A stretch of 64,000 bases of DNA from JAIQFV01 sp041494885 (GCA_041494885.1 JBGQBO010000004.1:62001-126000); one strand, 5' to 3'. Positions 35,475 to 46,500 are shown, numbered from the stretch's first letter. Numbers and translations: made by a program. Notes: a model not told the origin generated them from the letters alone.

Positions 35475-36018
35475 TTGCTCGAGGCAAACCCCGGCTGCCT
35501 ATCGGTGCACTTTAACAAGATCCACGCCCGAAGGCGTTTTCCAGGAGAACGGTCAGGATTGTCTGCCGTCAACATCATTGAATCGTTACTAATGCGCCAG
35601 CGCGGTGGGGACAGGCAAAGGCCAATACCTTCCCGACTCATCGAATGGCCCAGTAATGAAGGTCACTCTTCCGGTGAACATTTTCATGATTTATTCCGGG
35701 GAGAATATAACACACAGCAGCCAAAACGGTCCCGTCGATAACTCTTCCGGCCCAGGTCACGTTGCGGACTCGGAATTGGCCCTCAGAATACTATGCCAAG
35801 GTCGTTCAATAGTTCATGCAACTCCGCAGGAACAGGATGCCCAAAGCCTTGAACTGGTCCCGCAGGCGCTTATCTATGTGCGCCGAAACAAAATATGGCA
35901 GATCAACTATAAGCAGTCGCTAATGTTTGGACGCGACCATCAGGGATTGATTCATTCCAATATTTCTGCTGCCTGGGTCCTGCAACGCTAGCGGGATCGG
36001 GATGTGCTTTCTCAGAAC
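35475..36018. other. Gene-poor stretch between DinB gene and ars operon
   Basis: About 540 bases. Open frames exist on the plus strand (for example 35605-35991), but their products resemble no family and lack a ribosome site. I see no repeat or palindrome that explains it; it may be decayed coding DNA. Confidence 0.4.
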
Positions 36019-36447
36019 CTATTGTTTGGAACGAGCTTCTGCGATGAACTCAATGACATGCTGCTGGATTTCATCGCGCACTTTGCGGAATACCGAGAGC
36101 CGCTGTGCCTCCGTTCCTTCTGCGGCGGCGGGGTCTTCTAATCCCCAGTGCATGGTACAAACGTCACCGGGGAATACGGGACAGGTGTCTTTCGCTTTAT
36201 CACACACAGTAACCACATAGGGGATGCGCTGTCCAGAAAATTCCTGAACCTGCTTGGATTGCTGCCGGGAGATGTCGATCCCGGCTTCTTTCATGGCAGC
36301 CACCGCATCGCGGTTCACTCCGACAGGATTTGTGCCGGCGCTAAACGCCTCAAAATCGTCGTCGCCCAGGTGCCGCAGAAAGCCCTCCGCCATTTGGCTG
36401 CGGCAGGAGTTGCCAGTACATAAAAAAAGAACCTTTGTCTTCGCCAT
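36019..36447 (-). CDS. arsC: Arsenate reductase, low-MW phosphatase type (thioredoxin-coupled)
   Basis: 142 residues from ATG 36447 (MAKTKVLFLCTGNSCRS). The P-loop CTGNSCRS (CX5R) is the nucleophilic site. A downstream cysteine pair in VTVCDKAKDTCPVFP matches the Cys82/Cys89 relay of the Staphylococcus/Bacillus ArsC class, which passes electrons to thioredoxin. It reduces arsenate to arsenite for methylation or export by the upstream genes. Last gene of the minus-strand ars operon; 94 bp separate it from acr3. Confidence 0.94.
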   Translation of the reverse strand: MAKTKVLFLCTGNSCRSQMAEGFLRHLGDDDFEAFSAGTNPVGVNRDAVAAMKEAGIDISRQQSKQVQEFSGQRIPYVVTVCDKAKDTCPVFPGDVCTMHWGLEDPAAAEGTEAQRLSVFRKVRDEIQQHVIEFIAEARSKQ

Positions 36448-36541
36448 TCTCTCTATTCTCAGGACGCTTTGAATCACCGAGCCCCAGGAAAGCTCTTATG
36501 ACAAACCAGCGCATTCCAGATACCCAGTCCGTGCCCCTCTC

Positions 36542-37642
36542 TCATTGAACCACTTGTCCGGGCTCAGGAAACCAGTGCCGCGTCCGGTTGCACACGGAAC
36601 ATACCGAAAGCATCACCGGAACCTCGATGAGAACGCCAACCACCGTCGCCAGGGCCGCCCCGGACCCAGGTCCGAAGAGGGCGATCGCCGTTGCCACTGC
36701 CAGCTCGAAGAAGTTGCTGGCGCCAATAAGCGCGCCGGGGGCTGCCACCGCATGACGCACTTTGAAGAATTTCATCAATCCATAGGTCAAAGAGGAATTG
36801 AAATAGACCTGAATCAATATGGGAACTGCAATCAGCACGACGTGGAGAAACCTCTGCGTGATATTGTCGGCTTGAAAGGCGAAGATGAACACAAGGGTTA
36901 CGAGGAGGGCGGTGATGCTGACGGGAGCAAGTCGGGGAAGAAGCTCCTGCTCGAACCACGCCACTCCCCTTCTCCGCCCGAATGCGTAGCGCAAGGCCAT
37001 CCCTGCAGTCAAAGGGATCACGATGAAAATGAGGACCGAGTAAAGCAGAACATTGAAGGGAACCACCAGGGAGGATGCCCCGCTCACGAGAAAACGCACA
37101 ATGGGGGCGAATAGAAAAAGCATGATGAGATCATTGACCGAAACCTGCACGAGCGTGTACGCAGGATCTCCCTCGGTCAGGTAGCTCCAAACAAACACCA
37201 TGGCGGTGCAGGGGGCCGCGGCAAGGATGATGCAGCCGGCGATGTATTGATCCGCTTCCGCGGGCCGGATGAAAGACGAGAAGATAAACCGAAAAAAAAG
37301 CCAGGCCAGTAAAGCCATGGAGAATGGTTTGACAAGCCAGTTCACGAAGAGGGTCACCATCAAGCCGGTGGGTCTTCTCCCGACATGACGGATCGCAGCA
37401 AAGTCCACCTTCATCATCATGGGCGTAATCATGAGCCAAATGAGAACAGCGATGGGGACGTTGATCTGACTGCCTCGACCGAACTCCAGGCCCCGAAGCG
37501 ATTGAATCACTGAAGGCAGGAGTTTGCCCAGGAGAATCCCCGCCGCCATGCAGAGCCCTACCCACAGTGATAGATACCGTTCAAAAAGGCCCAGTTGCTT
37601 AGCCTTTGCCCTGACCGGAAGTCCGGCGATGGTGTTTTCCAT
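36542..37642 (-). CDS. acr3: ACR3-family arsenite efflux permease
   Basis: 366 residues, ten hydrophobic segments. ACR3 signatures: the NVPIAVLIWLMITPMMMKVDFAAI segment, the essential cysteine in ILAAAPCTAMVFVWSYL, and the second repeat GALIGASNFFELAVATAIALFG with the conserved Glu. It exports As(III) using the proton gradient at the inner membrane. It starts three bases after the arsM stop, so the two are co-transcribed. The order arsR-arsM-acr3-arsC makes a complete detoxification route. Confidence 0.95.
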   Translation of the reverse strand: MENTIAGLPVRAKAKQLGLFERYLSLWVGLCMAAGILLGKLLPSVIQSLRGLEFGRGSQINVPIAVLIWLMITPMMMKVDFAAIRHVGRRPTGLMVTLFVNWLVKPFSMALLAWLFFRFIFSSFIRPAEADQYIAGCIILAAAPCTAMVFVWSYLTEGDPAYTLVQVSVNDLIMLFLFAPIVRFLVSGASSLVVPFNVLLYSVLIFIVIPLTAGMALRYAFGRRRGVAWFEQELLPRLAPVSITALLVTLVFIFAFQADNITQRFLHVVLIAVPILIQVYFNSSLTYGLMKFFKVRHAVAAPGALIGASNFFELAVATAIALFGPGSGAALATVVGVLIEVPVMLSVCSVCNRTRHWFPEPGQVVQ

Positions 37643-37645
37643 CGA

Positions 37646-38473
37646 TCACCTGACGCTCATCGGCTTTCGGGCCCGAATGAAGGCACTCATGAATTTCTCG
37701 TCCACCTGCGGGCCGACGACAGCCACATCAATCCCCTGGTCCGTCAGAAAGTTCAGAGCATCGGCGACCCGGTAGATGCGAGTGGGCTCCAGATCGATAT
37801 TTTCAAAACCCGCCGACACCAGTTTCTCGCGATATTCTCGCTCTTCGAGCGCTCCTGCGACGCAACCCACCCAGAGCAGAATACTCTTGCGAATTTCAGG
37901 GGGGATCTCGCCTCGCGTCACGACATCGGAGACGGCAAACCTTCCTCCCGGTTTCAGGACACGGAAGGCCTCTCGAAGCACCCGGTCTTTATCGGCCGAG
38001 AGATTGATCACGCAGTTTGAGATGATGACATCGACGGAATTGTCGGGCAGGGGGATGTTCTCGATTTCCCCTTTGAGAAACTCCACGTTATCGACCCCGG
38101 CTTTCCGCTTGTTTTCGTTCGCCAGCGCCAGCATTTCATCGGTCATGTCCAGCCCGTAGGCCTTCCCCAGGGGGCCAACGCGTTTCGCCGACAGGAAGAC
38201 ATCGATTCCCCCTCCTGATCCCAAATCGAGCACCGTCTCGCCCGGATTCAGTTCGGCCAGTGCCGTTGGGTTGCCACAACCGAGCGAAGCCAGAACCGCC
38301 GTTTCGGGTAGCTCGCTCGTTTGAGTCTGGTCGTAAAGTCTGCCCGTAATGGCGTCAGCACAAAGCGGTTCGGTCGCCGGCGCACAACATGAGCTTTTGC
38401 CTGCGGCAACAACCTTCAGAGCCGCCTGTCCATACTTCTCTTTCACCACTTCCTTAATATCAGGGGTATCCAT
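37646..38473 (-). CDS. arsM: Arsenite S-adenosylmethionine methyltransferase
   Basis: 275 residues; ATG 38473 has AGGAG six bases upstream. Conserved cysteines for As(III) binding are visible: the CC pair at 29-30 (SSCCAP), Cys38, one in VIISNCVINLS and one in LLWVGCVAGAL. The SAM loop is VLDLGSGGGIDVFLSAKRVG. It converts arsenite to methylated species. It follows arsR by 8 bp and precedes acr3 by 3 bp. A UbiE-like fold and the text SDVVTRGEIP are typical of ArsM. Confidence 0.94.
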   Translation of the reverse strand: MDTPDIKEVVKEKYGQAALKVVAAGKSSCCAPATEPLCADAITGRLYDQTQTSELPETAVLASLGCGNPTALAELNPGETVLDLGSGGGIDVFLSAKRVGPLGKAYGLDMTDEMLALANENKRKAGVDNVEFLKGEIENIPLPDNSVDVIISNCVINLSADKDRVLREAFRVLKPGGRFAVSDVVTRGEIPPEIRKSILLWVGCVAGALEEREYREKLVSAGFENIDLEPTRIYRVADALNFLTDQGIDVAVVGPQVDEKFMSAFIRARKPMSVR

Positions 38474-38481
38474 GGATTCTC

Positions 38482-38838
38482 CTATTTGCAAAGTTGAAAG
38501 ATTTGTTCAGGGTTGATGGCCTTGGTTCGGGTACAGCATTCGGCATAGAGAAAGGTCAGGAGCTCCCTCAGGGCCTCGGCATTTGCCCGGCAGCGCAGGA
38601 ATGTACCTTCCCGGGTCACTTGCACCAGGCCCTCGTGTTTCAGTTTTTCCAAATGATGCGAAAGGTTCGAGGGTGAAATCCCCAAGTCCTCCTGAATCTC
38701 GCCCACCACCATGCCATCCGGATGCGCTGCCAACAGAAGTCTTACAATACGGAGTCGCGATTCCGTTCCAATGGCCGCGAGCATGTCAGCGTACCGGATG
38801 ATGTCTTCAGAAGAGGCGCCAGTTCGTTGTTTGTTCAT
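38482..38838 (-). CDS. arsR: ArsR-family arsenic-responsive repressor
   Basis: 118 residues. Winged helix with DLGISPSNLSHHLEKLKHEGLVQVTREGTFLRCRA. The usual metal box ELCVCDL is absent; instead a CC pair lies in the C-terminal helix (FLYAECCTRTKA) with a last Cys two residues from the end, as in type-2 and type-3 ArsR proteins with C-terminal As(III) sites. First gene of the ars operon. Its ATG lies directly beside the promoter/operator, so it should be autoregulated and possibly translated from a leaderless transcript. Confidence 0.93.
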   Translation of the reverse strand: MNKQRTGASSEDIIRYADMLAAIGTESRLRIVRLLLAAHPDGMVVGEIQEDLGISPSNLSHHLEKLKHEGLVQVTREGTFLRCRANAEALRELLTFLYAECCTRTKAINPEQIFQLCK

Positions 38839-38872
38839 AGTTCAATAATACTTAAACTATTGAACTTGTCAA
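38839..38872 (-). promoter_or_regulatory. ars promoter with overlapping ArsR operator
   Basis: Read on the minus strand: -35 TTGACA (38872-38867), 16-base spacer, -10 TATTAT (38850-38845), then only six bases to the arsR ATG. A perfect 9-bp inverted repeat, AGTTCAATA and TATTGAACT, occupies 38839-38847 and 38858-38866 and covers the spacer and -10. The predicted start of transcription falls at or within a few bases of the ATG. Confidence 0.8.
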
Positions 38873-39095
38873 GCCAAAAAAATGCGCGTCACAAACAATT
38901 ACAAATACGCGCATGGGCAGAACAGCGATCATGCTCGCGATTTGATTACTTTTTTGGTTTCTGAAGCTTGCAGCGCGCATGGATCTCTCCCGTCTCGAAA
39001 GGCCTTCGATCAGGGTTAATGCAAGCGATGTAACCGTGGACGTTCAGCCTGCGTCATGCTAGAGTTTGTGCCTTCAAAATACTAAAGGTGCTTAT

Positions 39096-40403
39096 ATGTC
39101 CAGCAGCGGTCCCATTGGGGGAAGCGATTCGGCAACGTCAACTGGCCTGAACCAAGCTGTGTTGCCGGTCCGTTCACGCCCGCGGTACTGGTTGTGGCTC
39201 CTGATCCTAATCCTTTTAGTTGGAGTGGCATGGGGCGGTTATAGGTTCAAAGCGCGTTCCCAGGAGCCGACGACGGCCCGTTCGAACCCTGGGGCAGGGC
39301 GTGCCATTCCTGTCGCGGTGGCCCTCGTGGAAAGCCGGGATGTGCCGGTGTATATGGAAGGTCTGGGGTCAGCCAGTGCCTTCAACACCGTCACCGTGAA
39401 GAGCCGCGTGGATGGCCAACTGGTTGAGGTGGCATTCCGCGAAGGGCAATCTGTCCATGCCGGAGAATTTCTGGCGCAAATCGACCCTCGCCCCTACCAG
39501 GTGGCCCTGGACCAGATGCAAGGCCAACTAGCAAAGGATCAGGCTCAGTTGGATGGGGCGCGTCTCGATTACGCGAGATATCAAAAATTATCGCAGGAAG
39601 GTGTTACCCCGCGGCAACAATTCGATACACAAAGCGCCCTGGTGAATCAGCTTGAAGGCGCCGTTCGGGCGGATCAAGCCCAGATCAACAATCAAAAGCT
39701 CAATTTGACCTACTGCCGAATCACAGCGCCGCTGAGTGGCCGGATCGGTTTGCGACTGGTCGACCAGGGCAACATCGTTCACGCGAATGATCCGAACGGC
39801 TTGGTGGTCATTACCCAACTCCAGCCCATCGCCGTCATCTTCACCCTGCCGCAGGATCAGCTCCCCGTTGTGTACAAGAAGCTTCGCGATGACATAAAGC
39901 TCTCGGTCGACGCCTACGACCGTGACAACGTCACCAAGATCGCCAGCGGAACGCTCCTCACCATCGACAATCAAATCGACACCACTACCGGCACCTACAA
40001 GCTAAAGGCTGTCTTCGACAACCGGGATAATGGCCTTTTTCCAAACCAGTTTGTCAACGTTCACATGCTGGTGGATACACGCCACGGCCTCACTGTGGTT
40101 CCCGCCCCGGCCATTCAGCGTGGACCCCAAGGGACGTATGTTTATGTGGTTGTGGGAGGAAACTCTGCGAAAATCCGTCCCGTGACGATCGCCCTGACAT
40201 CGGGCAGTTTTGTGGGCATTGGTGCGGGCCTGCAGCCCGGCGAAACCGTCGTGGTTGACGGTCAGGATAAACTGCAGGACGGCAGCAAAGTTGATTCCCG
40301 CACACCGACCGGTAGGACGTCGGGTGAAGGTGGGCTGTCGAGCGGTTCACCGGGAGGTCAAGGACGCGGCGCATCGAAGGGCGGCGGGGGCCAGCCGCGA
40401 TGA
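39096..40403 (+). CDS. mdtA: RND efflux periplasmic adaptor, MdtA-like
   Basis: 435 residues from ATG 39096 (AAAGGTG six bases upstream). A cytoplasmic tail and one membrane anchor (YWLWLLILILLVGVAWGGYRF) precede barrel-sandwich halves: NTVTVKSRVDGQLVEVAFREGQSVHAGEFLAQIDPRPYQ and LNLTYCRITAPLSGRIGLRLVDQGNIVHANDPNGLVVITQLQPIAVIF. A helical hairpin lies between them and a beta-barrel and membrane-proximal part follow. It bridges the RND pump to an outer-membrane channel. The Gly/Ser/Arg-rich tail is long. The stop overlaps the next ATG by four bases. Confidence 0.93.
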   Translation: MSSSGPIGGSDSATSTGLNQAVLPVRSRPRYWLWLLILILLVGVAWGGYRFKARSQEPTTARSNPGAGRAIPVAVALVESRDVPVYMEGLGSASAFNTVTVKSRVDGQLVEVAFREGQSVHAGEFLAQIDPRPYQVALDQMQGQLAKDQAQLDGARLDYARYQKLSQEGVTPRQQFDTQSALVNQLEGAVRADQAQINNQKLNLTYCRITAPLSGRIGLRLVDQGNIVHANDPNGLVVITQLQPIAVIFTLPQDQLPVVYKKLRDDIKLSVDAYDRDNVTKIASGTLLTIDNQIDTTTGTYKLKAVFDNRDNGLFPNQFVNVHMLVDTRHGLTVVPAPAIQRGPQGTYVYVVVGGNSAKIRPVTIALTSGSFVGIGAGLQPGETVVVDGQDKLQDGSKVDSRTPTGRTSGEGGLSSGSPGGQGRGASKGGGGQPR

Positions 40404-43400
40404 GTCCATCCAGGCCATTTATTCTGCGGCCCGTGGCTACGAGCCTGTTGATGGTGGGAATATTGTTGGCAGGCTTTGTGGCTTACAAGCAACTGCCGGT
40501 TTCGGCGTTGCCCCAGGTGGACTACCCCACTATCCAGGTGGTGACGTTTTATCCGGGTGCCAGCCCCGACGTGATGGCGTCATCGGTGACCTCGCCCTTG
40601 GAACGACAGTTTGGGCAGACGCCCGGCCTGAACCAGATGACCTCCACGAGCTCATTCGGGAGCTCGATCATCACCCTGCAGTTTGTGCTCGACCTCAACA
40701 TTGACGTTGCCGAGCAGGAAGTGCAGGCCGCCATCAATGCGGCTTCTCAGCTTTTGCCCCGCGAGCTCCCCAACCCGCCGATCTACAGTAAGATCAATCC
40801 CGCCGATGCGCCGATCCTCACGCTGGCACTGACCTCCGATTCACTGCCGCTCTCTAAGGTGGAGGACCTCGCCGATACCACGCTGGCGCAAAAAATTTCG
40901 CAGCTGCCCGGCGTTGGATTGGTCAGCATCAGCGGCGGACAACGCCCGGCGGTGCGAATCAAGGCGAACCCGACGGCCCTGGCGTCCTACGGCCTGAGCC
41001 TTGAGGATCTGCGTGTATCGCTGGGGCAGGCAAATGTCGATCAGGCCAAGGGCAATTTTGACGGTCCCCAACAGGCTTACACGATTGGGGCGAACGACCA
41101 GCTCACTTCGGGCAACGACTACCGTCCGCTGATCATCGCCTATCACAACGGCGCGCCGGTCCGATTGAGCGATGTGGCCTCAGTCATCGATGGGACTGAG
41201 AATGTGAATCAGGCTGCCTGGGCCAACGATAATCCAGCCGTTATTCTGAACATCCAGCGTCAACCGGGCGCAAACATCATTGGCGTGGTCGACCGTGTTA
41301 AAAAACTCCTGCCCGTTTTGCAGGCTTCTCTCCCGGCCTCTGTCAAGGTCGCTCCCCTTACCGACCGCACGACCACCATCCGGGCCTCTGTCGCTGATGT
41401 TCAGTTCTCGCTCATGCTAACCGTGGCACTGGTCGTCATGGTCATCTTTTTGTTCTTGCGGAGTGTTTCGGCGACGGTGATCCCCAGTATCGCCGTCCCT
41501 CTTTCGATTGTGGGTACGTTCGGGGTGATGTACCTGCTCGGCTACAGCCTGAACAACCTCACCCTGATGGCGCTGACGATCTCCACTGGCTTTGTGGTTG
41601 ACGACGCCATCGTGATGATCGAAAACATCAGCCGTTTTATCGAGGCGGGAGAACCGCCCCTTCAGGCGGCGCTCAAAGGGGCGGAGCAGATTGGGTTCAC
41701 CATTGTTTCGCTGACGGTCTCCCTGATTGCCGTGTTGATCCCGTTGCTCTTCATGGGTGACATTGTGGGCCGGCTGTTTCGAGAGTTTGCCGTGACGCTG
41801 GCCGTGACCATTCTCGTGTCGGCGGTGGTGTCATTGACGCTCACCCCGATGATGTGCGCCAAGCTGCTCAAGAACGAGGAAAAGAACAAGCAAAGCTGGT
41901 TCTACCGTAAATCGGAAAGATGGTTTGAGGCGGTCATCGCCTTTTACGGGCGCACGCTGCAGTTTGTCCTACGCTATCGGGGGACGACCTTGCTGATCAC
42001 GGCCGCCACGCTGGTGGCGACGATCCTGCTGTACATCTTTGTCCCGAAGGGTTTTTTCCCGGTCCAGGACACAGGGGTTATTCTCGGCGTCTCGGATGCA
42101 CCGCAGAATGTGTCTTTCACGGCGATGGCACACCGGCAGGAGGCGTTGGCACAAGTCATCCTGAAGGATCCCGCCGTGGAGAGCCTTTCGTCCTTCATCG
42201 GAATTGATGGGACCAATACCACGATCAACAGCGGCCGCATTCAAATCAATCTGAGGCCGCTCGAGGAGCGGCGCATTTCCGCCTCCGACGTCATCCGCCG
42301 CCTCCAGCCCTCCCTCCAGAAAGTTGACGGGATTACGCTGTTCATGCAGCCGGTGCAGGATCTCACCGTAGAAGATCGGGTCAGCCGCACGCAGTTTCAG
42401 TACAGCCTCGAGGATGTCGATCCGAAGGAGCTGGCCTATTGGACGCCGAGGATGATCGACAAAATGCAGAGAATTCCTGAACTGCGCGATGTTGCCAGCG
42501 ACCAGCAGGACCTGGGCTTGCTTGCAACCCTGGAGATCGACCGGGACACCGCCTCGCGCCTGGGCGTCCTCCCGCAGACCATCGATGACACGCTCTATGA
42601 TGCCTTTGGACAACGTCAGGTTTCCACGATCTTTACGCAGCTCAATCAGTACCACGTGGTGCTGGAGGTCTCCCCCGAGTTTCAAAGGGATCCGAATTCG
42701 CTCAAGGATGTTTATGTGCATTCGACCACGGGTCAACAGATCCCTCTGAGCTCCTTTACACGTTTTGTGCCGGGCACCACTGCCCTGGCCATCAACCACC
42801 AGGGACAGTTTCCGGTGGTGACCTTGTCGTTCAACCTGGCTCCCGGAGCCTCACTCGGCCAGGCCGTCGGGTCCATTGACGGCGCCAAGCAGGATCTCGG
42901 GATGCCTCCCAGCATTCAAACGAATTTCCAGGGAACAGCTGCGGCCTTCCGGGCCTCGCTCGCCAACGAGCCCATTCTGATTCTGGCGGCCATCATCGTC
43001 GTGTACATCGTGCTGGGTATCCTCTATGAAAGCTACATTCACCCCATCACGATTCTATCGACACTCCCTTCCGCTGGGGTCGGGGCGATTCTGGCGCTTC
43101 TGCTGTGCAAGACCGACTTCAGCGTCATCGCGTTGATCGGGATGATCCTGCTGATCGGCATCGTGAAGAAGAACGCCATCATGATGATTGACTTTGCGCT
43201 GGACGCTGAGCGCAAGGAAGGGAAATCGCCGCTGGACGCCATTTACGAAGCGTGCTTGTTGCGTTTCCGCCCCATCATGATGACGACCATGGCAGCGTTG
43301 TTGGGGGGCTTGCCGCTGGCCTTGGGCTCGGGCGTCGGTTCCGAGTTGCGCCGGCCGCTCGGCATCACCATTGTCGGCGGCCTGGTGCTCAGCCAGTTGC

Positions 43401-43504
43401 TGACCCTGTACACCACCCCGGTGATTTACCTGGCTTTCGATTGGCTGGCGCGGCGGATCCATTTACAGATCGGCAATCCCATTGAGGAGCCCGCGGGAGA
43501 ATAA
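40400..43504 (+). CDS. mdtB: RND multidrug efflux permease, MdtB-like
   Basis: 1034 residues, full RND length. Opening RPFILRPVATSLLMVGILLAGFVAYKQLPVSALPQVDYPTIQV is characteristic. The proton-relay aspartates lie in STGFVVDDAIVMIENISRF, and the C-terminal half has GIVKKNAIMMIDFAL. Two large periplasmic loops and 12 membrane helices follow the AcrB plan. With the next gene it probably forms the MdtB2C-type hetero-trimer that exports bile-salt-like compounds, novobiocin-type drugs or metal chelates in relatives. The substrate here is unknown. No TolC-type gene is in the window. Confidence 0.94.
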   Translation: MSPSRPFILRPVATSLLMVGILLAGFVAYKQLPVSALPQVDYPTIQVVTFYPGASPDVMASSVTSPLERQFGQTPGLNQMTSTSSFGSSIITLQFVLDLNIDVAEQEVQAAINAASQLLPRELPNPPIYSKINPADAPILTLALTSDSLPLSKVEDLADTTLAQKISQLPGVGLVSISGGQRPAVRIKANPTALASYGLSLEDLRVSLGQANVDQAKGNFDGPQQAYTIGANDQLTSGNDYRPLIIAYHNGAPVRLSDVASVIDGTENVNQAAWANDNPAVILNIQRQPGANIIGVVDRVKKLLPVLQASLPASVKVAPLTDRTTTIRASVADVQFSLMLTVALVVMVIFLFLRSVSATVIPSIAVPLSIVGTFGVMYLLGYSLNNLTLMALTISTGFVVDDAIVMIENISRFIEAGEPPLQAALKGAEQIGFTIVSLTVSLIAVLIPLLFMGDIVGRLFREFAVTLAVTILVSAVVSLTLTPMMCAKLLKNEEKNKQSWFYRKSERWFEAVIAFYGRTLQFVLRYRGTTLLITAATLVATILLYIFVPKGFFPVQDTGVILGVSDAPQNVSFTAMAHRQEALAQVILKDPAVESLSSFIGIDGTNTTINSGRIQINLRPLEERRISASDVIRRLQPSLQKVDGITLFMQPVQDLTVEDRVSRTQFQYSLEDVDPKELAYWTPRMIDKMQRIPELRDVASDQQDLGLLATLEIDRDTASRLGVLPQTIDDTLYDAFGQRQVSTIFTQLNQYHVVLEVSPEFQRDPNSLKDVYVHSTTGQQIPLSSFTRFVPGTTALAINHQGQFPVVTLSFNLAPGASLGQAVGSIDGAKQDLGMPPSIQTNFQGTAAAFRASLANEPILILAAIIVVYIVLGILYESYIHPITILSTLPSAGVGAILALLLCKTDFSVIALIGMILLIGIVKKNAIMMIDFALDAERKEGKSPLDAIYEACLLRFRPIMMTTMAALLGGLPLALGSGVGSELRRPLGITIVGGLVLSQLLTLYTTPVIYLAFDWLARRIHLQIGNPIEEPAGE

Positions 43505-43507
43505 GCG

Positions 43508-46500
43508 TTGAATATCTCCTCGAACATGTCGGCGCCCTTCGTTCGTCGCCCTGTGGCAACGACGCTTCTGACGGTGGCCATCCTGCTGGCCGGGGCAGTG
43601 GCATTTCGTTTCCTCCCGGTGGCTCCTCTCCCCCAGGTGGATTTTCCGACGATTTCGGTAAACGCCGGCTTGCCCGGAGCAAGCCCGGAAACGATGGCCT
43701 CGGCCGTGGCCACGCCGCTCGAGCGCCAGTTTGGCCGCATCGCGGCTGTGACGCAAATGACCTCCTCGAGTTCCCTCGGGTCCACCAGCGTGACGCTGCA
43801 ATTCGATTTGAATCGGGACATCAATGCGGCCGCCCGGGATGTCCAAGCCGCCATCAACGCCGCCCGTGGCCAGCTCCCTGCCGACCTCCCCGGGCAGCCC
43901 TGGTATCGCAAGGTCAACCCTGCCGACGCTCCCATTCTCTTGCTGGGACTTTCCTCCGAAAACATTCCTCGAGGTGAAGTGTATGACGCGGCGGACTCCA
44001 TCCTGGCCCAAAAGCTCTCCCAAGTGGAGGGGGTGGGCCAAGTCTTCGTGTGGGGTGGCGCCCGGCCCGCGGTTCGGGTGGATGTGAATCCAAATCAACT
44101 GAACGCTTACGGGATCAGCCTGGATCAGGTCCGTTCCGTCCTGTTCACAGCCAATGCGAACCGCCCCAAAGGCCAGCTTTCGAATCAGGACGAGTCGTGG
44201 CAACTCAACACCACGGATCAGTTGTTTAAAGCGCGAGAGTACCGGCCGCTCATCGTCGCTTGGAAGAACGGGGCGGCCGTCCGGTTGGGTGAGGTTGCCC
44301 GGGTGACCGATTCCGTCGAAAACACCCGGAACGCCGGTGTGTCCAATGGCAAACCGAGTGTGATCATGCCGATCTTCCGGCAGCCCGGAGCCAACATGAT
44401 CGAGACCGTGGATCGCATCCTCGGACTCTTACCGCTTCTCCAGAACTCGATTTCTCCGTCCATTCGGCTCGGGGTGATTCTCGATCGAACGACGACAATC
44501 CGCGCCTCCATCAAGGACATCGAACTCACGCTGCTTCTTTCCATCGTCCTGGTGGTTTTGGTGGTTTTCGCCTTTTTGCGCAATCCTTGGGCGACGGCGA
44601 TTCCGAGCATCGCCGTGCCGCTTTCCCTGGTGGGCACCTTTGGCGTGATGTACCTGCTTGGCTATAGCGTCGATAACCTATCCTTGATGGCACTGACAAT
44701 ATCGACCGGATTCGTCGTGGACGATGCCATCGTGGTGATTGAGAACATCTCGAGGCACCTCGAGGCGGGCATGAAGCCAATGGAAGCGACGCTACAGGGG
44801 TCGCGGGAGATCGGGTTTACCGTGATCTCGATGAGCACCTCACTCATCGCGGTGTTCATCCCCATCCTGTTGATGGGCGGTATTGTCGGGAGGCTGTTCC
44901 GAGAGTTTGCGGTGACGCTGAGTGTGGCCATCACTGTTTCGTTGCTGGTCTCTCTGACGACCACCCCGATGTTGTGTGCCCGCTTCCTGCGCCATGAAAA
45001 AGGGAAACACGGCATGGCTTATCGCCTAGCCGAAAGGGGGTTCAACGGGCTATATGAGACCTACCACGTCGGTTTACGCTGGGTTTTGCGGAATCAGCCG
45101 GTGGTGCTTGCGCTGACCATCTTGACCGCTTGCATTAGTGTGTACCTCTTCATTATCGTGCCGAAGGGCTTCTTCCCGCAGCAGGACACGGGACGACTTA
45201 CGGGAAGTATCGTGGCCGACCAAGACATCTCCTTCTCCGCCATTACCGACAAGATGATGGCTTTCGCCCAAATCGTTCAGAATGACCCCGCCGTGGATAC
45301 GGTCACCGCCTCCACCAGCAGCGGCAACACAGCGCGCATGTTCATTCAGCTCAAGCCACTCGCGGAGCGCAAGTTGAGCGCCGATCAGGTCATCGCCCGG
45401 TTGCGTGGCAAGTTGGCCTACGTTCCGGGGGCCACGCTTTATCTTCAGGCGGTCCAGGATGTCAACGTGGGGGGCCGCGGCAGCAATTCCCAGTTTCAGT
45501 ATACGTTGCAGGCCGATACACTGCAGGACTTGAATTACTGGGCGCCCGTCATGCTGCAACGCCTGACGAAAATCCCTGAATTACGGGATGCGAATAGCGA
45601 CTCGCAGAACCAGGGCCTCGAGACCCGGCTTGTTGTGGACCGGGACACGGCCTCCCGCCTCGGGGTCTCCATGAGCGCGATTGACGCGACCTTAAACGAC
45701 GCCTTCGGCCAGCGACAAGTCTCCAATATTTACAAGGGGCTGAATCAGTACCACGTGGTGCTGGATGCGGCCCCCGAATTCCAGAAAAATCCTGAAGCAT
45801 TGAAATTTATTTACGTCGCTTCAAAGACGGGCACTTTGGTTCCGCTCAGCGTTTTCTCTCACTATGAGACTTCTTACAGCTCTCTCTCCGTAAATCATCA
45901 GGGAATCTTCCCTGCCATCACCCTTTCGTTTAACCTGGCGCCGGGTGCCTCGCTGGGTGACGCTGTGCGCGACGTCAAGGAGGCGGAGCGGGAAATCCGG
46001 TTACCGGCGAATGTCCATGCCAATTTCCAGGGTACGGCGCAGGCCTTCCAGGATTCCCTCTCGTCTCAGCCCGTCTTGATTCTTACGGCCCTCGCGGCTG
46101 TCTATATTGTGCTGGGCGTTCTCTATGAAAGCTATATCCACCCCATCACGATTCTATCGACGCTCCCGTCGGCGGGGGTGGGGGCGCTTCTGGCCATTTT
46201 TATCTTTCATACCGACCTCAACGTCATGGCGCTGATCGGGATTATCCTGCTAATCGGTATCGTGAAGAAGAATGCCATCCTGATGATTGACTTTGCTATT
46301 CAGGAGGAGAGGATCAGAGGCAAGCCACCGGCGGAGGCCATCTATCAGGCCTGCCTGTTACGTTTCCGCCCCATCATGATGACCACCATGGCCGCCCTGC
46401 TGGGAGCCTTGCCTCTGGCGGTGGGAGGCGGCACTGGGGCGGAGCTGCGCCGTCCCCTGGGACTCACCATTGTGGGGGGCCTCATCCTGAGCCAGATGTT

